A program made the position numbers and the translations under genes. Below are positions 1 through 8,344 of a stretch of DNA of 63,796 bases, piece after piece. The DNA is taken from NCBI GenBank assembly GCA_003130845.1, contig QEXW01000041.1, positions 1-63,796 on the forward strand, written 5' to 3'. The notes beneath the pieces were generated by a model. The model saw nothing but the letters and a program-made list of their open reading frames with translations. It made no database searches and was not told where the DNA came from. Origin of the DNA: Anaerolineae bacterium. GTDB taxonomy: Bacteria > Chloroflexota > Anaerolineae > Anaerolineales > Villigracilaceae. The number at the start of each line of letters is the position of its first letter. Within the stretch, counting starts at the first letter, position 1.

Positions 1-1
1 G

Positions 2-1984
2 CGCCGTCCCAACCCACCCCCCTCCTCCGCTTTCCCATCCGTTTCATCCGGTTCCTCATCCGCTTTCCCATCCGCTTCATCCGGTTCCTCATCCGCTGCC
101 CCATCCGCTGCCGCCCCATCCGCTCCTGCTATTCCCCCTCCGGCTCCGGGCGGCCCTGGCTCGCCCCCGCCCGGAGCCCCTGGCGCGGCCTCCCGCTTCG
201 ATGGTGAGACGCACTCCTGCAGTCAAATCTCCATGCGCTGGACCGACTCGGCAGATGAAACCTCCTACCGGCTGTACCAGATGGCCCCTGGCGAAGACCG
301 CATGAGCCTGCTCGCCACCCTGCCTGCCAACACCCTCTCCTACACCACCCTGGTCACGCGGGTCGGAACCTACCGCTACTTCCTGGCGCCCGCGCGGCCC
401 GGCGGCGAGATTGTCACCTCCATGCTGGCCGTAGAAATCGGCCCGGAATGCTCCCCCGCCGGAACAGGCGAGACGACCGCGCTCAACCTGCTCCTGCTCA
501 GCCTGACCACCGAACAGGCCTATGACGGCGTGTACTGCTACGTCTCGCTCAACGGCTCGCGCTACGAGCGTCTGCCCGCCGAACCGGGCTTGCTGCGCCC
601 CACCACCGGCGAACTGTACTATGAACTGCCTCTGCAACTCCCTAGCCGCGGCTTATATCGCATCACCGTTCCTTCCGATGGGCTGGTGCGGCTGGAGGGC
701 GAGTGCTGGGGGCGGCGCGGCGCACAAAGCCTGAGCATTGGGCGCTTCTCGGGCAGTCACGCCCGCAGTGAATGGGATGGCCGTGACCTGCTCGGCGAGG
801 TACGTGCTTTTGCGCCGCGTGAACTGGCTTCAGCCGATGGCCTGCCTCCCGCCGCGGGCGGCGCTTCCTTTGTGCGTTACCGTCTTCAGCTTGCCGGTTT
901 GCGCTTCGATTTGAGCAACATCGCCCCCGGTGCGCTGCGGTCGGTATATCTCAACATCCCGGCCGTTCTCAACTCCCTGGAGGGCAGCACGCCGGTCGTC
1001 CCCGCCCCCTTTAATTTGCAGATTCAGCGGCTGGCTGGCTGTCCTCCCTTCCTGGCCGTCCGTCCGCAGGCCGGAGAAGATGGTTTGTGCTACTCCGGCG
1101 GTGAACTCATCACTCCCCGACTGACCTGGGACTGGAATGGCAATGCGAACACTTCGGAAGCCGACCTGACCGGCTGGGTGATGGCCGTTCACGCCAGAAG
1201 TCTTTCGCAAAGCGGCGCGGCCTGGCAATACGTCACCAGTTCGGTGGTGGAAATCTCGCCGTCCTTCCCCTCCAGCCGCCGGGAAATGCCCACCCCGGCC
1301 CTGCCGCGTGATTTGATGTGCGGCGTGGAACTGCGCGTAACGCTGATGGCGCTGACGCTGGATGGCAATTCCCTGCCCAGCGCGCCGCTCATCGTGCGCC
1401 AGCCGCCTTGCTCTACGGTCGTCAAGGTCAACCTGCAATCCATCGAACTCCTGCCGCGTCTTTCTCCGCTCGGCCCCACCGACGACGTTATCTACGACGA
1501 TGGCGAACCAAACATCATCCGCGACATCGGCGATATTTGCATTCTCTGCAACGATATGCGCCTGGAAATCTTCGGTGGCTTTGGCGCCAACGGCGCGCTG
1601 ACCCGTTGGGCGCCGCCCAGCCACGGCGCGGGGACGACCCTCTTCGGCAACTGCCCCCAAAACACCGTTTGCTTGACCCAAGGCAGATACAGCCAGGATG
1701 ACCCCCGCAGCCGGCGGACTCTGGTGAGTTTTTTCTTCCCGGTCTATTCGGTTGTCGCGCCAATGGATGGCGCAAGCCTGACCCTCAACGTCTATATTCT
1801 GGATTACGACACCGAAAAATCTTCCAGAGATAACTTGTGCGTGGCCAGCGCCACCCTGCCGCCGCGTTCTCAGGCCGAATGGGAGCGCCTCAACCAGGAG
1901 GTGGAACTGGCCAGCAACTATGGCGAAGCAGGCTGCATCGTGACCCTGCGCGTGCAAGGCGCGCGCGACCTGCCCTCGCCCTGA
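2..1984 (+). CDS. Secreted or surface protein with FN3-like domain, 5' end outside the window
   Basis: The frame is open from base 2 without a stop, so the start lies upstream; the first in-window ATG (233) falls inside a folded domain and is unlikely to be the real start. The first ~70 residues are a Ser/Pro/Ala/Gly-rich linker encoded partly by 33-bp tandem repeats. It is followed by a fibronectin type III-like beta domain (codons near 215-450, with a conserved Trp and the YRLYQ strand) and then about 500 residues of beta-rich, Cys-containing sequence that I do not recognise. The linker and beta domains suggest an exported cell-surface protein. There is no LPXTG motif or C-terminal anchor; the protein ends in LPSP. 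A lipoprotein with an Ig-like domain follows after 309 bp. Function unknown. Confidence 0.75.
   Translation, partial: RRPNPPPSSAFPSVSSGSSSAFPSASSGSSSAAPSAAAPSAPAIPPPAPGGPGSPPPGAPGAASRFDGETHSCSQISMRWTDSADETSYRLYQMAPGEDRMSLLATLPANTLSYTTLVTRVGTYRYFLAPARPGGEIVTSMLAVEIGPECSPAGTGETTALNLLLLSLTTEQAYDGVYCYVSLNGSRYERLPAEPGLLRPTTGELYYELPLQLPSRGLYRITVPSDGLVRLEGECWGRRGAQSLSIGRFSGSHARSEWDGRDLLGEVRAFAPRELASADGLPPAAGGASFVRYRLQLAGLRFDLSNIAPGALRSVYLNIPAVLNSLEGSTPVVPAPFNLQIQRLAGCPPFLAVRPQAGEDGLCYSGGELITPRLTWDWNGNANTSEADLTGWVMAVHARSLSQSGAAWQYVTSSVVEISPSFPSSRREMPTPALPRDLMCGVELRVTLMALTLDGNSLPSAPLIVRQPPCSTVVKVNLQSIELLPRLSPLGPTDDVIYDDGEPNIIRDIGDICILCNDMRLEIFGGFGANGALTRWAPPSHGAGTTLFGNCPQNTVCLTQGRYSQDDPRSRRTLVSFFFPVYSVVAPMDGASLTLNVYILDYDTEKSSRDNLCVASATLPPRSQAEWERLNQEVELASNYGEAGCIVTLRVQGARDLPSP
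28..93 (+). repeat. Two 33-bp tandem repeats encoding a Ser/Pro linker
   Basis: Two units of 33 bp (28-60 and 61-93) differ at one base, and shorter decayed units continue to about 130. The unit is 11 codons, so copy-number change would keep the frame and only alter linker length. Confidence 0.8.
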
Positions 1985-2293
1985 AATCGGACAATCACCC
2001 CTGGATTTGCTTGACCATGTTGAATTTTCGCCTAATCCTTCGCCCTCACCTAAGGCTTTCCAAAGTTCTCATGCGCCGCCCGGCTCTGCCCAACAACAAT
2101 CATTGTGCCGCCAGGCTCTGCCTGGTAAAACCGGCCAACCGATGGCACGCTTTACTGACCAAAGAGCGGTGGCACGAGATGGGCCTGGCACGCCGACCAA
2201 AGGTCGGCGGCACAGATATTCGAAGGGGCTGGGGGTGAGGGCCAGCCAGGATGAGATTGTCAAACGACCCAAAAATTTAGAAAGGACTTTCCG
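1985..2293. repeat. Gene-free spacer with REP-like small hairpins
   Basis: I see no gene in these 309 bp. There are two perfect small hairpins: 2111-2125 (6-bp arms CCAGGC/GCCTGG, loop TCT) and 2191-2209 (8-bp arms CGCCGACC/GGTCGGCG, loop AAA). A decayed copy of the second lies at about 2144-2175, with the same ACCAAAG core and a shared flanking GGCAC. A related half site (GCCGCCCGGCTCTGCC) lies at 2075-2090. There is no T-run, so these are not standard terminators. They resemble dispersed REP-type intergenic repeats. Confidence 0.55.
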
Positions 2294-3325
2294 ATGAAAC
2301 GTTTATTCATTCTCTTTACGCTCTTATCCCTCCTGCTCAGCGCCTGCTCCGCTGCTGGGGGCAGTCTCTCCGCCAGCGGGGCGCAGGCCTGGCTCGACCA
2401 GCCCGTCAATGGCACGATTCTGCCGCTGGGCGCGTTTCCGCTCAAAGCCCATGCCCGTCATGTGGATGGCAGCGGCATCACCCGCATCGAATTCCTGGTC
2501 AACGGTGTGTCGGTCGGCGCGGTGGATACCGACGCCGCCGCTCCATTGGCCTATGCCGAACTGAACTGGAATGCCTCCGCCCCCGGCGAATACAACCTCT
2601 CGGCGCGCGCCTACGATAAAAGCGGCGGCTTTGCCGATAGCGCCCCGGCGCGAGTCTGCGTCTCGCAGGAGGCCAAAGAACCGGTGCTCTCGCCCAACGG
2701 CGGCTGTACCCTGCCCGAAGCCCCTGTGGCCCCCGCCGAAGCCACCGCGCCGATGGTGGATGAAGCCAAAGCCACCGAAAGCGCCGCGCTGACGGCCACC
2801 GCCCTGGCGCCCACCTTCACCCCCCTTCCGCCGGGCATCACCCCGCCACCCACCTTCACCCCTGCCCCGCCGACCACCACGCCCACGCGCATTCCACCCA
2901 CCTTTACCGCCGCGCCGCCGACCTTCACCCCCGTGCCGCCCACCTTTACCCCGGTGGCCGATACCACCCCGCCGGTTGTCTATATCATCTCCGTCACCCC
3001 CTCCACGCTTTACTACGGACAAGGCTGCAGCGCCCAGAGCGGCATCCTGACGGTGGAAGCCTTCGTGCAGGATGGGCAATCCAGCATTGGCGAAGTGTAT
3101 CTGATTTATGGCTTCACCGGCGCAGGCGCAGGCGGCATCTTCACCCAGATGACCCCCATCGGTGGCGGCTACTACCGCGCGGTGGTAGACATCGGCGCCC
3201 AGGCCTACAATTTCTACCAGGGCGGTAGCGGTTCGATAGGCATTGCCGTCAGTGGCAATGATACGGCCGGCAATTCCGGCGGCGCCGATGCCGCACCGGT
3301 GCCGCTGTACTTCTGCCCCGGTTAA
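2294..3325 (+). CDS. Lipoprotein with Ig-like domain and Pro/Thr-rich stalk
   Basis: 343 residues. The N-terminus is a lipoprotein signal peptide (MKRLF, hydrophobic core, lipobox LSAC with Cys18), preceded by an AGAAAGGA ribosome-binding site at about 2279-2286. Residues ~35-125 resemble a bacterial Ig-like domain of the 'LDQPVNGT...G...FPL' type. Residues ~165-225 are a stalk of repeated PPTFTP units. The last ~110 residues form another beta-type domain beginning DTTPPVVYI, as in Ig-like or cadherin-like repeats of secreted proteins. It is presumably anchored on the outer face of the membrane and held away from it by the stalk; its ligand is unknown. A strong terminator follows immediately. 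Confidence 0.8.
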   Translation: MKRLFILFTLLSLLLSACSAAGGSLSASGAQAWLDQPVNGTILPLGAFPLKAHARHVDGSGITRIEFLVNGVSVGAVDTDAAAPLAYAELNWNASAPGEYNLSARAYDKSGGFADSAPARVCVSQEAKEPVLSPNGGCTLPEAPVAPAEATAPMVDEAKATESAALTATALAPTFTPLPPGITPPPTFTPAPPTTTPTRIPPTFTAAPPTFTPVPPTFTPVADTTPPVVYIISVTPSTLYYGQGCSAQSGILTVEAFVQDGQSSIGEVYLIYGFTGAGAGGIFTQMTPIGGGYYRAVVDIGAQAYNFYQGGSGSIGIAVSGNDTAGNSGGADAAPVPLYFCPG

Positions 3326-3343
3326 GCGAACATTTATTGTAGG

Positions 3344-3390
3344 AAAGGTGACAGCCGCCTTTAGGGAGGCTCGTCACCTTTTTATTTTTG
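3344..3390 (+). terminator. Rho-independent terminator after the lipoprotein gene
   Basis: Arms AAAGGTGAC (3344-3352) and GTCACCTTT (3373-3381) enclose an internal GC-rich pairing and run directly into a T-rich tract up to 3389. Confidence 0.9.
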
Positions 3391-3466
3391 CAAACGAGAG
3401 CGGTAATTTCTGCCATTCCAATCGCTGCTGGTGGGCAAATTGTTAGCCAGCCGATAGGTAAATTGC

Positions 3467-3496
3467 CTGACAATTCTGTAATATCTGCAATATAAA
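3467..3496 (+). promoter_or_regulatory. Likely sigma-A type promoter for the acyltransferase gene
   Basis: CTGACA (3467-3472), an 18-bp spacer and TATAAA (3491-3496). Transcription would start near 3503, upstream of the AAAGGAG ribosome-binding site at 3527-3533. Confidence 0.5.
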
Positions 3497-3545
3497 CTTT
3501 TGACGCCTACAGGTGTTGTAAATTGTAAAGGAGATGTTCTCTATC

Positions 3546-4208
3546 ATGTTTTCTGCATTACTTTACAAGGTGGGTGAAATTCTCATCAAATCCTACGCCA
3601 AATGTATGCTCAAGATGGATATTCGTCACAAGGCTGAGTTACCCCTCGGCCCTGTACTCTATGCTGCCAATCACCCTAGCACCACCGACCCCATTTTCAT
3701 GCATCTGGTTTCTCCCTCTCCGCTCAGCGTGATGATTACTTCCAAGGTGTTCTCTATCCCGGTCTTGGGCGCTTATATGCGTCGAATGCAACAGATTGCC
3801 GTTGTGCCGGGGCAAGGTGAGCGCGTGTTGGAAGAAGCGCGTCAGATGCTTGCTCGCGGTCGTTCTGTGATGATTTTTCCGGAGGGACTGATTAGTCCAC
3901 CGGGCGATTTCCACGCCCCGCGTTCTGGCGTAGCGCGATTGGCGCTCAAGGCTGGCGTACCGGTTGTGCCGTTGGGAATTTCGCTGCGCGAGGAAAATTG
4001 TAAACGCGTGCCGACCGTTTTAGATGGTGAACCTGATGTAATTACTTGGTATTTGCGCGGACCGTATGCTGTCACCATCGGTAAACCCCTTTGGTTTCAG
4101 GGCGATGCCGATGACCGCTCCTTGGTGAAAACAATCGCCGAAACCGTGATGCAACAGATACGCGACCTAGCCCGCGAGAGCCGGCAGAGAGTATTTCTTT
4201 CCAATTGA
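3546..4208 (+). CDS. plsC: 1-acyl-sn-glycerol-3-phosphate acyltransferase (PlsC family)
   Basis: Transfers an acyl group to the sn-2 position of lysophosphatidic acid in membrane phospholipid synthesis. The NHX4D-type catalytic motif appears as NHPSTTD near residue 42, and the substrate-binding FPEG motif as IFPEGLISPPGD near residue 110. About 220 residues is normal for the family. An ATG at 3534 directly abuts the AAAGGAG sequence; the ATG at 3546 leaves a 12-nt spacing and is preferred. Other lysophospholipid acyltransferases share these motifs, so the exact acceptor is an inference. It lies alone after a terminator and before a promoter for comM. Confidence 0.85.
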   Translation: MFSALLYKVGEILIKSYAKCMLKMDIRHKAELPLGPVLYAANHPSTTDPIFMHLVSPSPLSVMITSKVFSIPVLGAYMRRMQQIAVVPGQGERVLEEARQMLARGRSVMIFPEGLISPPGDFHAPRSGVARLALKAGVPVVPLGISLREENCKRVPTVLDGEPDVITWYLRGPYAVTIGKPLWFQGDADDRSLVKTIAETVMQQIRDLARESRQRVFLSN

Positions 4209-4233
4209 CATTTCCCACAACATCTTCTAAACT
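4205..4233 (+). promoter_or_regulatory. Promoter for comM, predicted leaderless
   Basis: TTGACA (4205-4210), exactly 17 bp, then TAAACT (4228-4233), then only six bases before ATG 4240. Transcription would start at or next to the start codon. There is no ribosome-binding site. The -35 overlaps the upstream stop codon. Confidence 0.75.
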
Positions 4234-4239
4234 TCATCC

Positions 4240-5778
4240 ATGCTTTCCCGCATCTACTCATGCGCTGTCATAGGCCTGGATGGAGTGATTGTTGAAGTTG
4301 AAGTAGATTACAGCAATGGCCAACCCGGCATGACGATTGTTGGCTTGCCGGATGCCGCTGTCCAGGAGAGCCGTGAGCGTGTGCAGACCGCCATCAAAAA
4401 CGCCGGTTTGCATTTTCCCCGCCATCGCATTGTTGTCAATTTAGCCCCGGCCAGCGTCCGCAAAGAAGGGCCAGCTTATGACCTACCGATTGCCTTAGGG
4501 GTCATCCTGCTCAGCGGGCATTTGCCCCAAGAGAGCGTGCAAGAGACAATTGTGGTCGGCGAGCTCTCATTGGATGGGATTGTGCGCCATGCACGCGGCG
4601 TATTACCGATGGCAGCGGCGGCCCGTCAGCATGGGTTTAAGCGGATGTTTGTTCCAAAAGCGGATGCCGCCGAAGCAGCCCTGATTCCAGGCTTGGAAAT
4701 TTTCCCTGTCGAAACCCTGGCCGATTTGTACCGGCATTTATCTGGCCGTCACCCCATCGCGCCATATCAGCCCTCTGGCGAAGAGATTCCGCCCCTGTTT
4801 GTACCGACTGACTTCGCCGAAATTAAAGGACAGGAACACGTCAAACGTGCCTTGGAAGTGGCTGCCGCTGGCGGGCATAATGTCCTGATGGTGGGAAGCC
4901 CTGGGGCGGGCAAAACGCTCCTGGCGCGCGCCCTGCCCGGCATCTTGCCGGAAATGTCCATCGAAGAATCCCTCGAAGTGACAAAAATCTATTCGGTCGC
5001 CGACCAACTTCCCCCTGGCACGCCACTCATTCGCCATAGACCTTTCCGTGCGCCTCATCACACCATCAGTCACGCCGGCTTGGTTGGCGGGGGGAACATT
5101 CCCCACCCGGGTGAAATCTCTCTCGCTCATCGTGGTGTGCTTTTCCTCGATGAATTTCCCGAATTCAGCAGCCGTGCGATTGAAGTGATGCGCCAGCCGA
5201 TGGAAGACAAAATCGTTACCATCAGCCGCGCACAAGGCTCGCTGACCTTTTCGGCCAATTTTCAGTTGGTGGCGGCGATGAACCCCTGCCCTTGTGGCTA
5301 CTACGGCGATTCGCAAAAGGCCTGCACCTGCGCACCGGCCATCGTGACCCGCTATCAAAAACGCATTTCAGGCCCCATGCTTGACCGCATTGATATTCAC
5401 GTTGAAGTGCCGCGCGTGGATTACGACAAACTCTCTAGCGACCGGCTGGGTGAACCTTCGGCAGTGATTCGCCAGCGGGTGCAGGCCGCACGTGAAATTC
5501 AAACCCGTCGTTTTGCTGCGCTTCACAAGCATGTCTCGCCGCCTATTATGTGCAATGCGGATATGCGCGTGGCCGAGGTGCGGCAATTCTGCAAACTCGA
5601 TGAAGCCGGCGACCGCTTGATTCGCGCTGCAATGAGTCAGTTGAATCTTTCGGCGCGTGCCTATCACCGAACGCTGAAATTGGCGCGTACCATCGCCGAC
5701 CTGGCGGGTAGTGAGCATATTCAAGCCGCACACGTCGCCGAAGCCTTACAGTATCGGCCAAAGAATGTGATGGGGTGA
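4240..5778 (+). CDS. comM: YifB/ComM-family Mg-chelatase-like AAA+ ATPase
   Basis: 512 residues, the usual length. In naturally transformable bacteria ComM is a hexameric helicase that promotes branch migration during DNA integration; its role in other bacteria is less clear. The N-terminal ~170 residues match the ChlI-like/Lon-type fold of the family (start MLSRIYSCAVIGLDG, then NLAPAS). Walker A is GSPGAGKT near residue 218 and Walker B LFLDEF near 300. A Cys cluster (NPCPCGYYGD...CTC) near 347-363 and the C-terminal Mg-chelatase helical domain follow. No DNA-uptake genes are visible nearby. Confidence 0.92.
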   Translation: MLSRIYSCAVIGLDGVIVEVEVDYSNGQPGMTIVGLPDAAVQESRERVQTAIKNAGLHFPRHRIVVNLAPASVRKEGPAYDLPIALGVILLSGHLPQESVQETIVVGELSLDGIVRHARGVLPMAAAARQHGFKRMFVPKADAAEAALIPGLEIFPVETLADLYRHLSGRHPIAPYQPSGEEIPPLFVPTDFAEIKGQEHVKRALEVAAAGGHNVLMVGSPGAGKTLLARALPGILPEMSIEESLEVTKIYSVADQLPPGTPLIRHRPFRAPHHTISHAGLVGGGNIPHPGEISLAHRGVLFLDEFPEFSSRAIEVMRQPMEDKIVTISRAQGSLTFSANFQLVAAMNPCPCGYYGDSQKACTCAPAIVTRYQKRISGPMLDRIDIHVEVPRVDYDKLSSDRLGEPSAVIRQRVQAAREIQTRRFAALHKHVSPPIMCNADMRVAEVRQFCKLDEAGDRLIRAAMSQLNLSARAYHRTLKLARTIADLAGSEHIQAAHVAEALQYRPKNVMG

Positions 5779-5815
5779 AGCCTATCGTCTGTCAAAGCCG
5801 TTCCCTGGTCAATGG

Positions 5816-5821
5816 TATAAT
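5816..5821 (+). promoter_or_regulatory. -10 element TATAAT for the sortase gene
   Basis: TATAAT with nine bases to ATG 5831 and no ribosome-binding site; no good -35 is visible. Consistent with a leaderless or nearly leaderless transcript. Confidence 0.5.
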
Positions 5822-5830
5822 CATTTTGCC

Positions 5831-6727
5831 ATGCCCGAAAAACGACCGGAAGATTTATCGGTAGAAGAACTGCGTCGCCTGTTGCTCGAAAAACGCCGTG
5901 TTCGACGCCAAGACCGACTGGAGCGCTTTCGACGCACCGGACGCGTCATTGCTCTGGCTGCGGAAGCCGAAGCGACCTTTGACGGAGAAACCGACCCAGT
6001 GCTCGAAACACCGGCTGGGTTTACTGCGGTGCCGAACCGTCGCCGCGCTTGGACGGATAGGATTTTGTTGGCCGTAGAAGTGCTGGCTGCCATTGCTCTG
6101 ATAGGCGTCGTGTTGAATGCCTTTTCGATTTGGCGCACGCTTAACCAAGAAGTGGCGGCAGCCATGGAGCAACCTACCCCGGTGCCAACCCCACTCATTA
6201 CCGCCGTTGTGTTGCCTTCGGGGCATACCCCCCCCAACGCCGAAAATGGCGCACAGTTCAACGAAGCCGAAATCCCCGAACATCTGCGACCGATTGCGCA
6301 AAACGTTGCCAGTCTGCCTGTCCCAACCGCCAGCCCGGCACAAGCCATTCGTATTCAAATTCCTGCTATCAAAGTAGATGCACCCATTGTCCAGGGTGAT
6401 TCATGGGAACAACTCAAGAAAGGCGTCGGTCAGCACATTGGCACTCCCAACCCTGGCGAAAACGGGAATATCGTCCTTTCGGCACATAACGACATTTTTG
6501 GTGAAATCTTTCGCGAGCTAGATAAACTGCAACCTGGTGATGTCGTCATCCTTTACACCGCTCAGCGCCAGTACACCTATGTCGTTACCGGTACGCAAAT
6601 TGTCGAACCAACCCGCGTCGAAGTCATGGCACCAACCCCCAACGCTACCTTAACCCTCATTTCGTGCTACCCTTACATGATAGACACCGAGCGGATTGTC
6701 GTCTCCGCCGTGTTGCAAACCCCCTAG
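5831..6727 (+). CDS. Sortase, class D/E type
   Basis: 298 residues. Sortases are membrane-anchored cysteine transpeptidases that cleave a C-terminal sorting motif and attach proteins to the cell surface. A charged cytoplasmic N-terminus (~75 residues) precedes one membrane segment at ~77-100 and a Pro-rich linker. The sortase barrel starts at about 175 (IQIPAIKVDAPIVQG). The catalytic triad is visible: His in SAHND (~218), Cys in LISCYPY (~279) and Arg in DTERIV (~288). No pilin or LPXTG substrate is encoded in the window. A 48-residue membrane protein follows after nine bases. Confidence 0.85.
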   Translation: MPEKRPEDLSVEELRRLLLEKRRVRRQDRLERFRRTGRVIALAAEAEATFDGETDPVLETPAGFTAVPNRRRAWTDRILLAVEVLAAIALIGVVLNAFSIWRTLNQEVAAAMEQPTPVPTPLITAVVLPSGHTPPNAENGAQFNEAEIPEHLRPIAQNVASLPVPTASPAQAIRIQIPAIKVDAPIVQGDSWEQLKKGVGQHIGTPNPGENGNIVLSAHNDIFGEIFRELDKLQPGDVVILYTAQRQYTYVVTGTQIVEPTRVEVMAPTPNATLTLISCYPYMIDTERIVVSAVLQTP

Positions 6728-6736
6728 GAGTGAAAC

Positions 6737-6883
6737 ATGCCCAAGAAGAGCAAGACCCTATCCTCGGCTCCGTTCGAATTCAACCCCGATTACAGCCAGG
6801 TCAAAAAAGACTTGCAACGCATCGGCCTGCTGGCCGGAAGTTTCTTCGTCATCCTGGTTGCTTTGTCGTTTTTCTTACGATAG
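6737..6883 (+). CDS. Small single-pass membrane protein
   Basis: 48 codons with ATG at 6737, preceded by TAGGAG at 6725-6730 at good spacing and nine bases after the sortase stop. The sequence has a basic start (MPKKSK), a polar stretch with FNPDYSQVKKDL, then one hydrophobic helix (residues ~29-47) ending in Arg. The layout and ribosome-binding site support a real gene; I recall similar short proteins in related genomes but could not check. Function unknown. A terminator-like hairpin follows. Confidence 0.65.
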   Translation: MPKKSKTLSSAPFEFNPDYSQVKKDLQRIGLLAGSFFVILVALSFFLR

Positions 6884-6903
6884 ACGAAAGTCGGACGGGA
6901 ATG

Positions 6904-6957
6904 ATTCGTAATTCGTAATTCGTCTTGCCCGGATTGCGAATTACGAATTTCTTTTTT
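6904..6957 (+). terminator. Terminator-like hairpin built from ATTCGTAATTCG repeats
   Basis: Arms ATTCGTAATTCG (6911-6922) and CGAATTACGAAT (6937-6948) are perfect 12-bp complements, followed by TTCTTTTTTC. A second, overlapping copy of the left arm begins at 6904. It looks like a repeat serving as terminator for the sortase unit. An in-frame ATG at 6925 lies in its loop and is not a credible start for the next gene. Confidence 0.7.
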
Positions 6958-6960
6958 CTT

Positions 6961-8226
6961 ATGGCATCCGATGTTTTGGAACTTACACTAACCACTTTGG
7001 TGTACGGGGGCGAGGCCATGGGGCGCGATTCTGCCGGTCGCGCTATTTTTGTTCCGTTTGGGCTGCCCGGTGAAAGGGTGCGGGTGCGCATCATCGAAGA
7101 GCGTAAGCACTTTGCCCGCGCTACCTTGCTCGAGGTATTGCAGCCCTCACCCAACCGCATCCCACCCCGCTGCCAACACTTCTTTGACGCTCTTCGTCAG
7201 GCCGAGAAACCGGAAGCGGCTTGTGGCGGCTGTCATTACCAACATTTGGCGTATGCCGACCAACTTTCTGCCAAGACGGAAATTTTGCGTGACCAGCTCA
7301 CACGCATTGGCAAAATCCCCAATCCACCGGTCAAGCCAATCGTCCCCTCGCCTGTCGAATGGAATTATCGCAATCACGTTCAATTTCACCTGGATGAACA
7401 AGGCCGTCTAGGATTCATCTCATCGGATAGAGATGTTTCTAACGTTTTGCCTGTTTTAGAATGTCACCTGCCGCAAGAAGCGCTAAATGCCCTTTGGCCT
7501 CATCTACAGTTTGAGCCGGGTATGCCTTTGGAGCGCATTGGTCTGCGTGCGGGAGATGAAGTGATGCTCGTCCTGGAAGCAGATTCTCCCCACCCGCCGG
7601 AAGTTGAAATCGAAGCGGAAATTTCGGTTGTCCATCTGAACGCGGAGGGTGATGCCTTGGTGCTTGCAGGGGATGACCATATCTTGCTCGAGGTGTTGGG
7701 TCGCCCATTTCGCGTATCGGCTGGCTCATTCTTTCAAGTCAATACTCCAATGGCCGAGAAGATGGTGCAGCACGTCCTCGACCTGCTTCCTAAGCAGCCG
7801 ATACCCACGATTTTCGATGTCTATTGTGGTGTAGGCTTGTTTTCGGCTTTTTTGGCGCGGCGTTGCGAACGGTTGATTGGTATTGAACTTTCGCCTTCCG
7901 CCTGCGCCGATTTTGTGGTCAATCTCGATGAATTTGAGAATGTGGAGCTTTACCAAGCCTCTGCCGAAGCGGTGTTGCCGAGCTTGCAAGTTCAACCCAC
8001 CTTGGTTCTGCTTGACCCGCCTCGTGCGGGGCTAGAGAAAACCGCCCTCGATGCTTTGATGGCGCTTCGCCCTGATGCGATAGTTTACGTTTCCTGCGAC
8101 CCTTCTACCCTAGCCCGTGACCTGAAGCGCATGTTAGAATATGGCTACCACCTGCAGCAGGTCACGCCGTTTGATGTGTTCCCACAAACCTATCACATCG
8201 AGAGCATTAGCTTGCTCACACGCTGA
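6961..8226 (+). CDS. rlmD: 23S rRNA (uracil-5-)-methyltransferase, RlmD/RumA family
   Basis: 421 residues from ATG 6961. Uses SAM to make 5-methyluridine in 23S rRNA. Domains: a TRAM-like RNA-binding N-terminus (~1-60); Cys residues fitting the family's iron-sulphur cluster (RCQHFF, ACGGC, LECHL); then the methyltransferase with DVYCGVG (SAM site), LDPPRAGL and the catalytic Cys in YVSCDPSTLARDL. The start at 6925 would begin inside a terminator, so 6961 is preferred; no ribosome-binding site is visible. A related target such as tRNA U54 cannot be excluded from motifs alone. Confidence 0.88.
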   Translation: MASDVLELTLTTLVYGGEAMGRDSAGRAIFVPFGLPGERVRVRIIEERKHFARATLLEVLQPSPNRIPPRCQHFFDALRQAEKPEAACGGCHYQHLAYADQLSAKTEILRDQLTRIGKIPNPPVKPIVPSPVEWNYRNHVQFHLDEQGRLGFISSDRDVSNVLPVLECHLPQEALNALWPHLQFEPGMPLERIGLRAGDEVMLVLEADSPHPPEVEIEAEISVVHLNAEGDALVLAGDDHILLEVLGRPFRVSAGSFFQVNTPMAEKMVQHVLDLLPKQPIPTIFDVYCGVGLFSAFLARRCERLIGIELSPSACADFVVNLDEFENVELYQASAEAVLPSLQVQPTLVLLDPPRAGLEKTALDALMALRPDAIVYVSCDPSTLARDLKRMLEYGYHLQQVTPFDVFPQTYHIESISLLTR

Positions 8227-8290
8227 TGTTTTTTTGAAAATCAGGGGAAACTGTCGGGGGTGAAGTGGACTCTTATAGTCGAATTTGTGA

Positions 8291-8296
8291 TATTCT
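8291..8296 (+). promoter_or_regulatory. -10 element for the sulfotransferase/SulP/channel unit
   Basis: TATTCT places a start of transcription near 8303, upstream of the CAGGAG ribosome-binding site and ATG 8345. No convincing -35 is seen. Confidence 0.4.
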
Positions 8297-8344
8297 ATTT
8301 CTATGCTTGTTTTCCCTGAATGCGTTTGCAACTCAGGAGCCAGT

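Noticed and set aside
28-130. CRISPR-like array at the left edge
   Set aside because: The units are adjoining 33-bp coding repeats without spacers.
830-1957. 375-codon minus-strand open frame opposite the first surface protein
   Set aside because: Antisense shadow with no recognisable domain; the plus frame is continuous and protein-like.
1967-1984. LPXTG-type sorting signal at the end of the first protein, given the nearby sortase
   Set aside because: The C-terminus ends DLPSP with no Thr/Gly motif, hydrophobic helix or basic tail.
6925-6960. Upstream ATG extending rlmD
   Set aside because: It sits in the loop of a terminator-like hairpin; the TRAM domain begins after ATG 6961.
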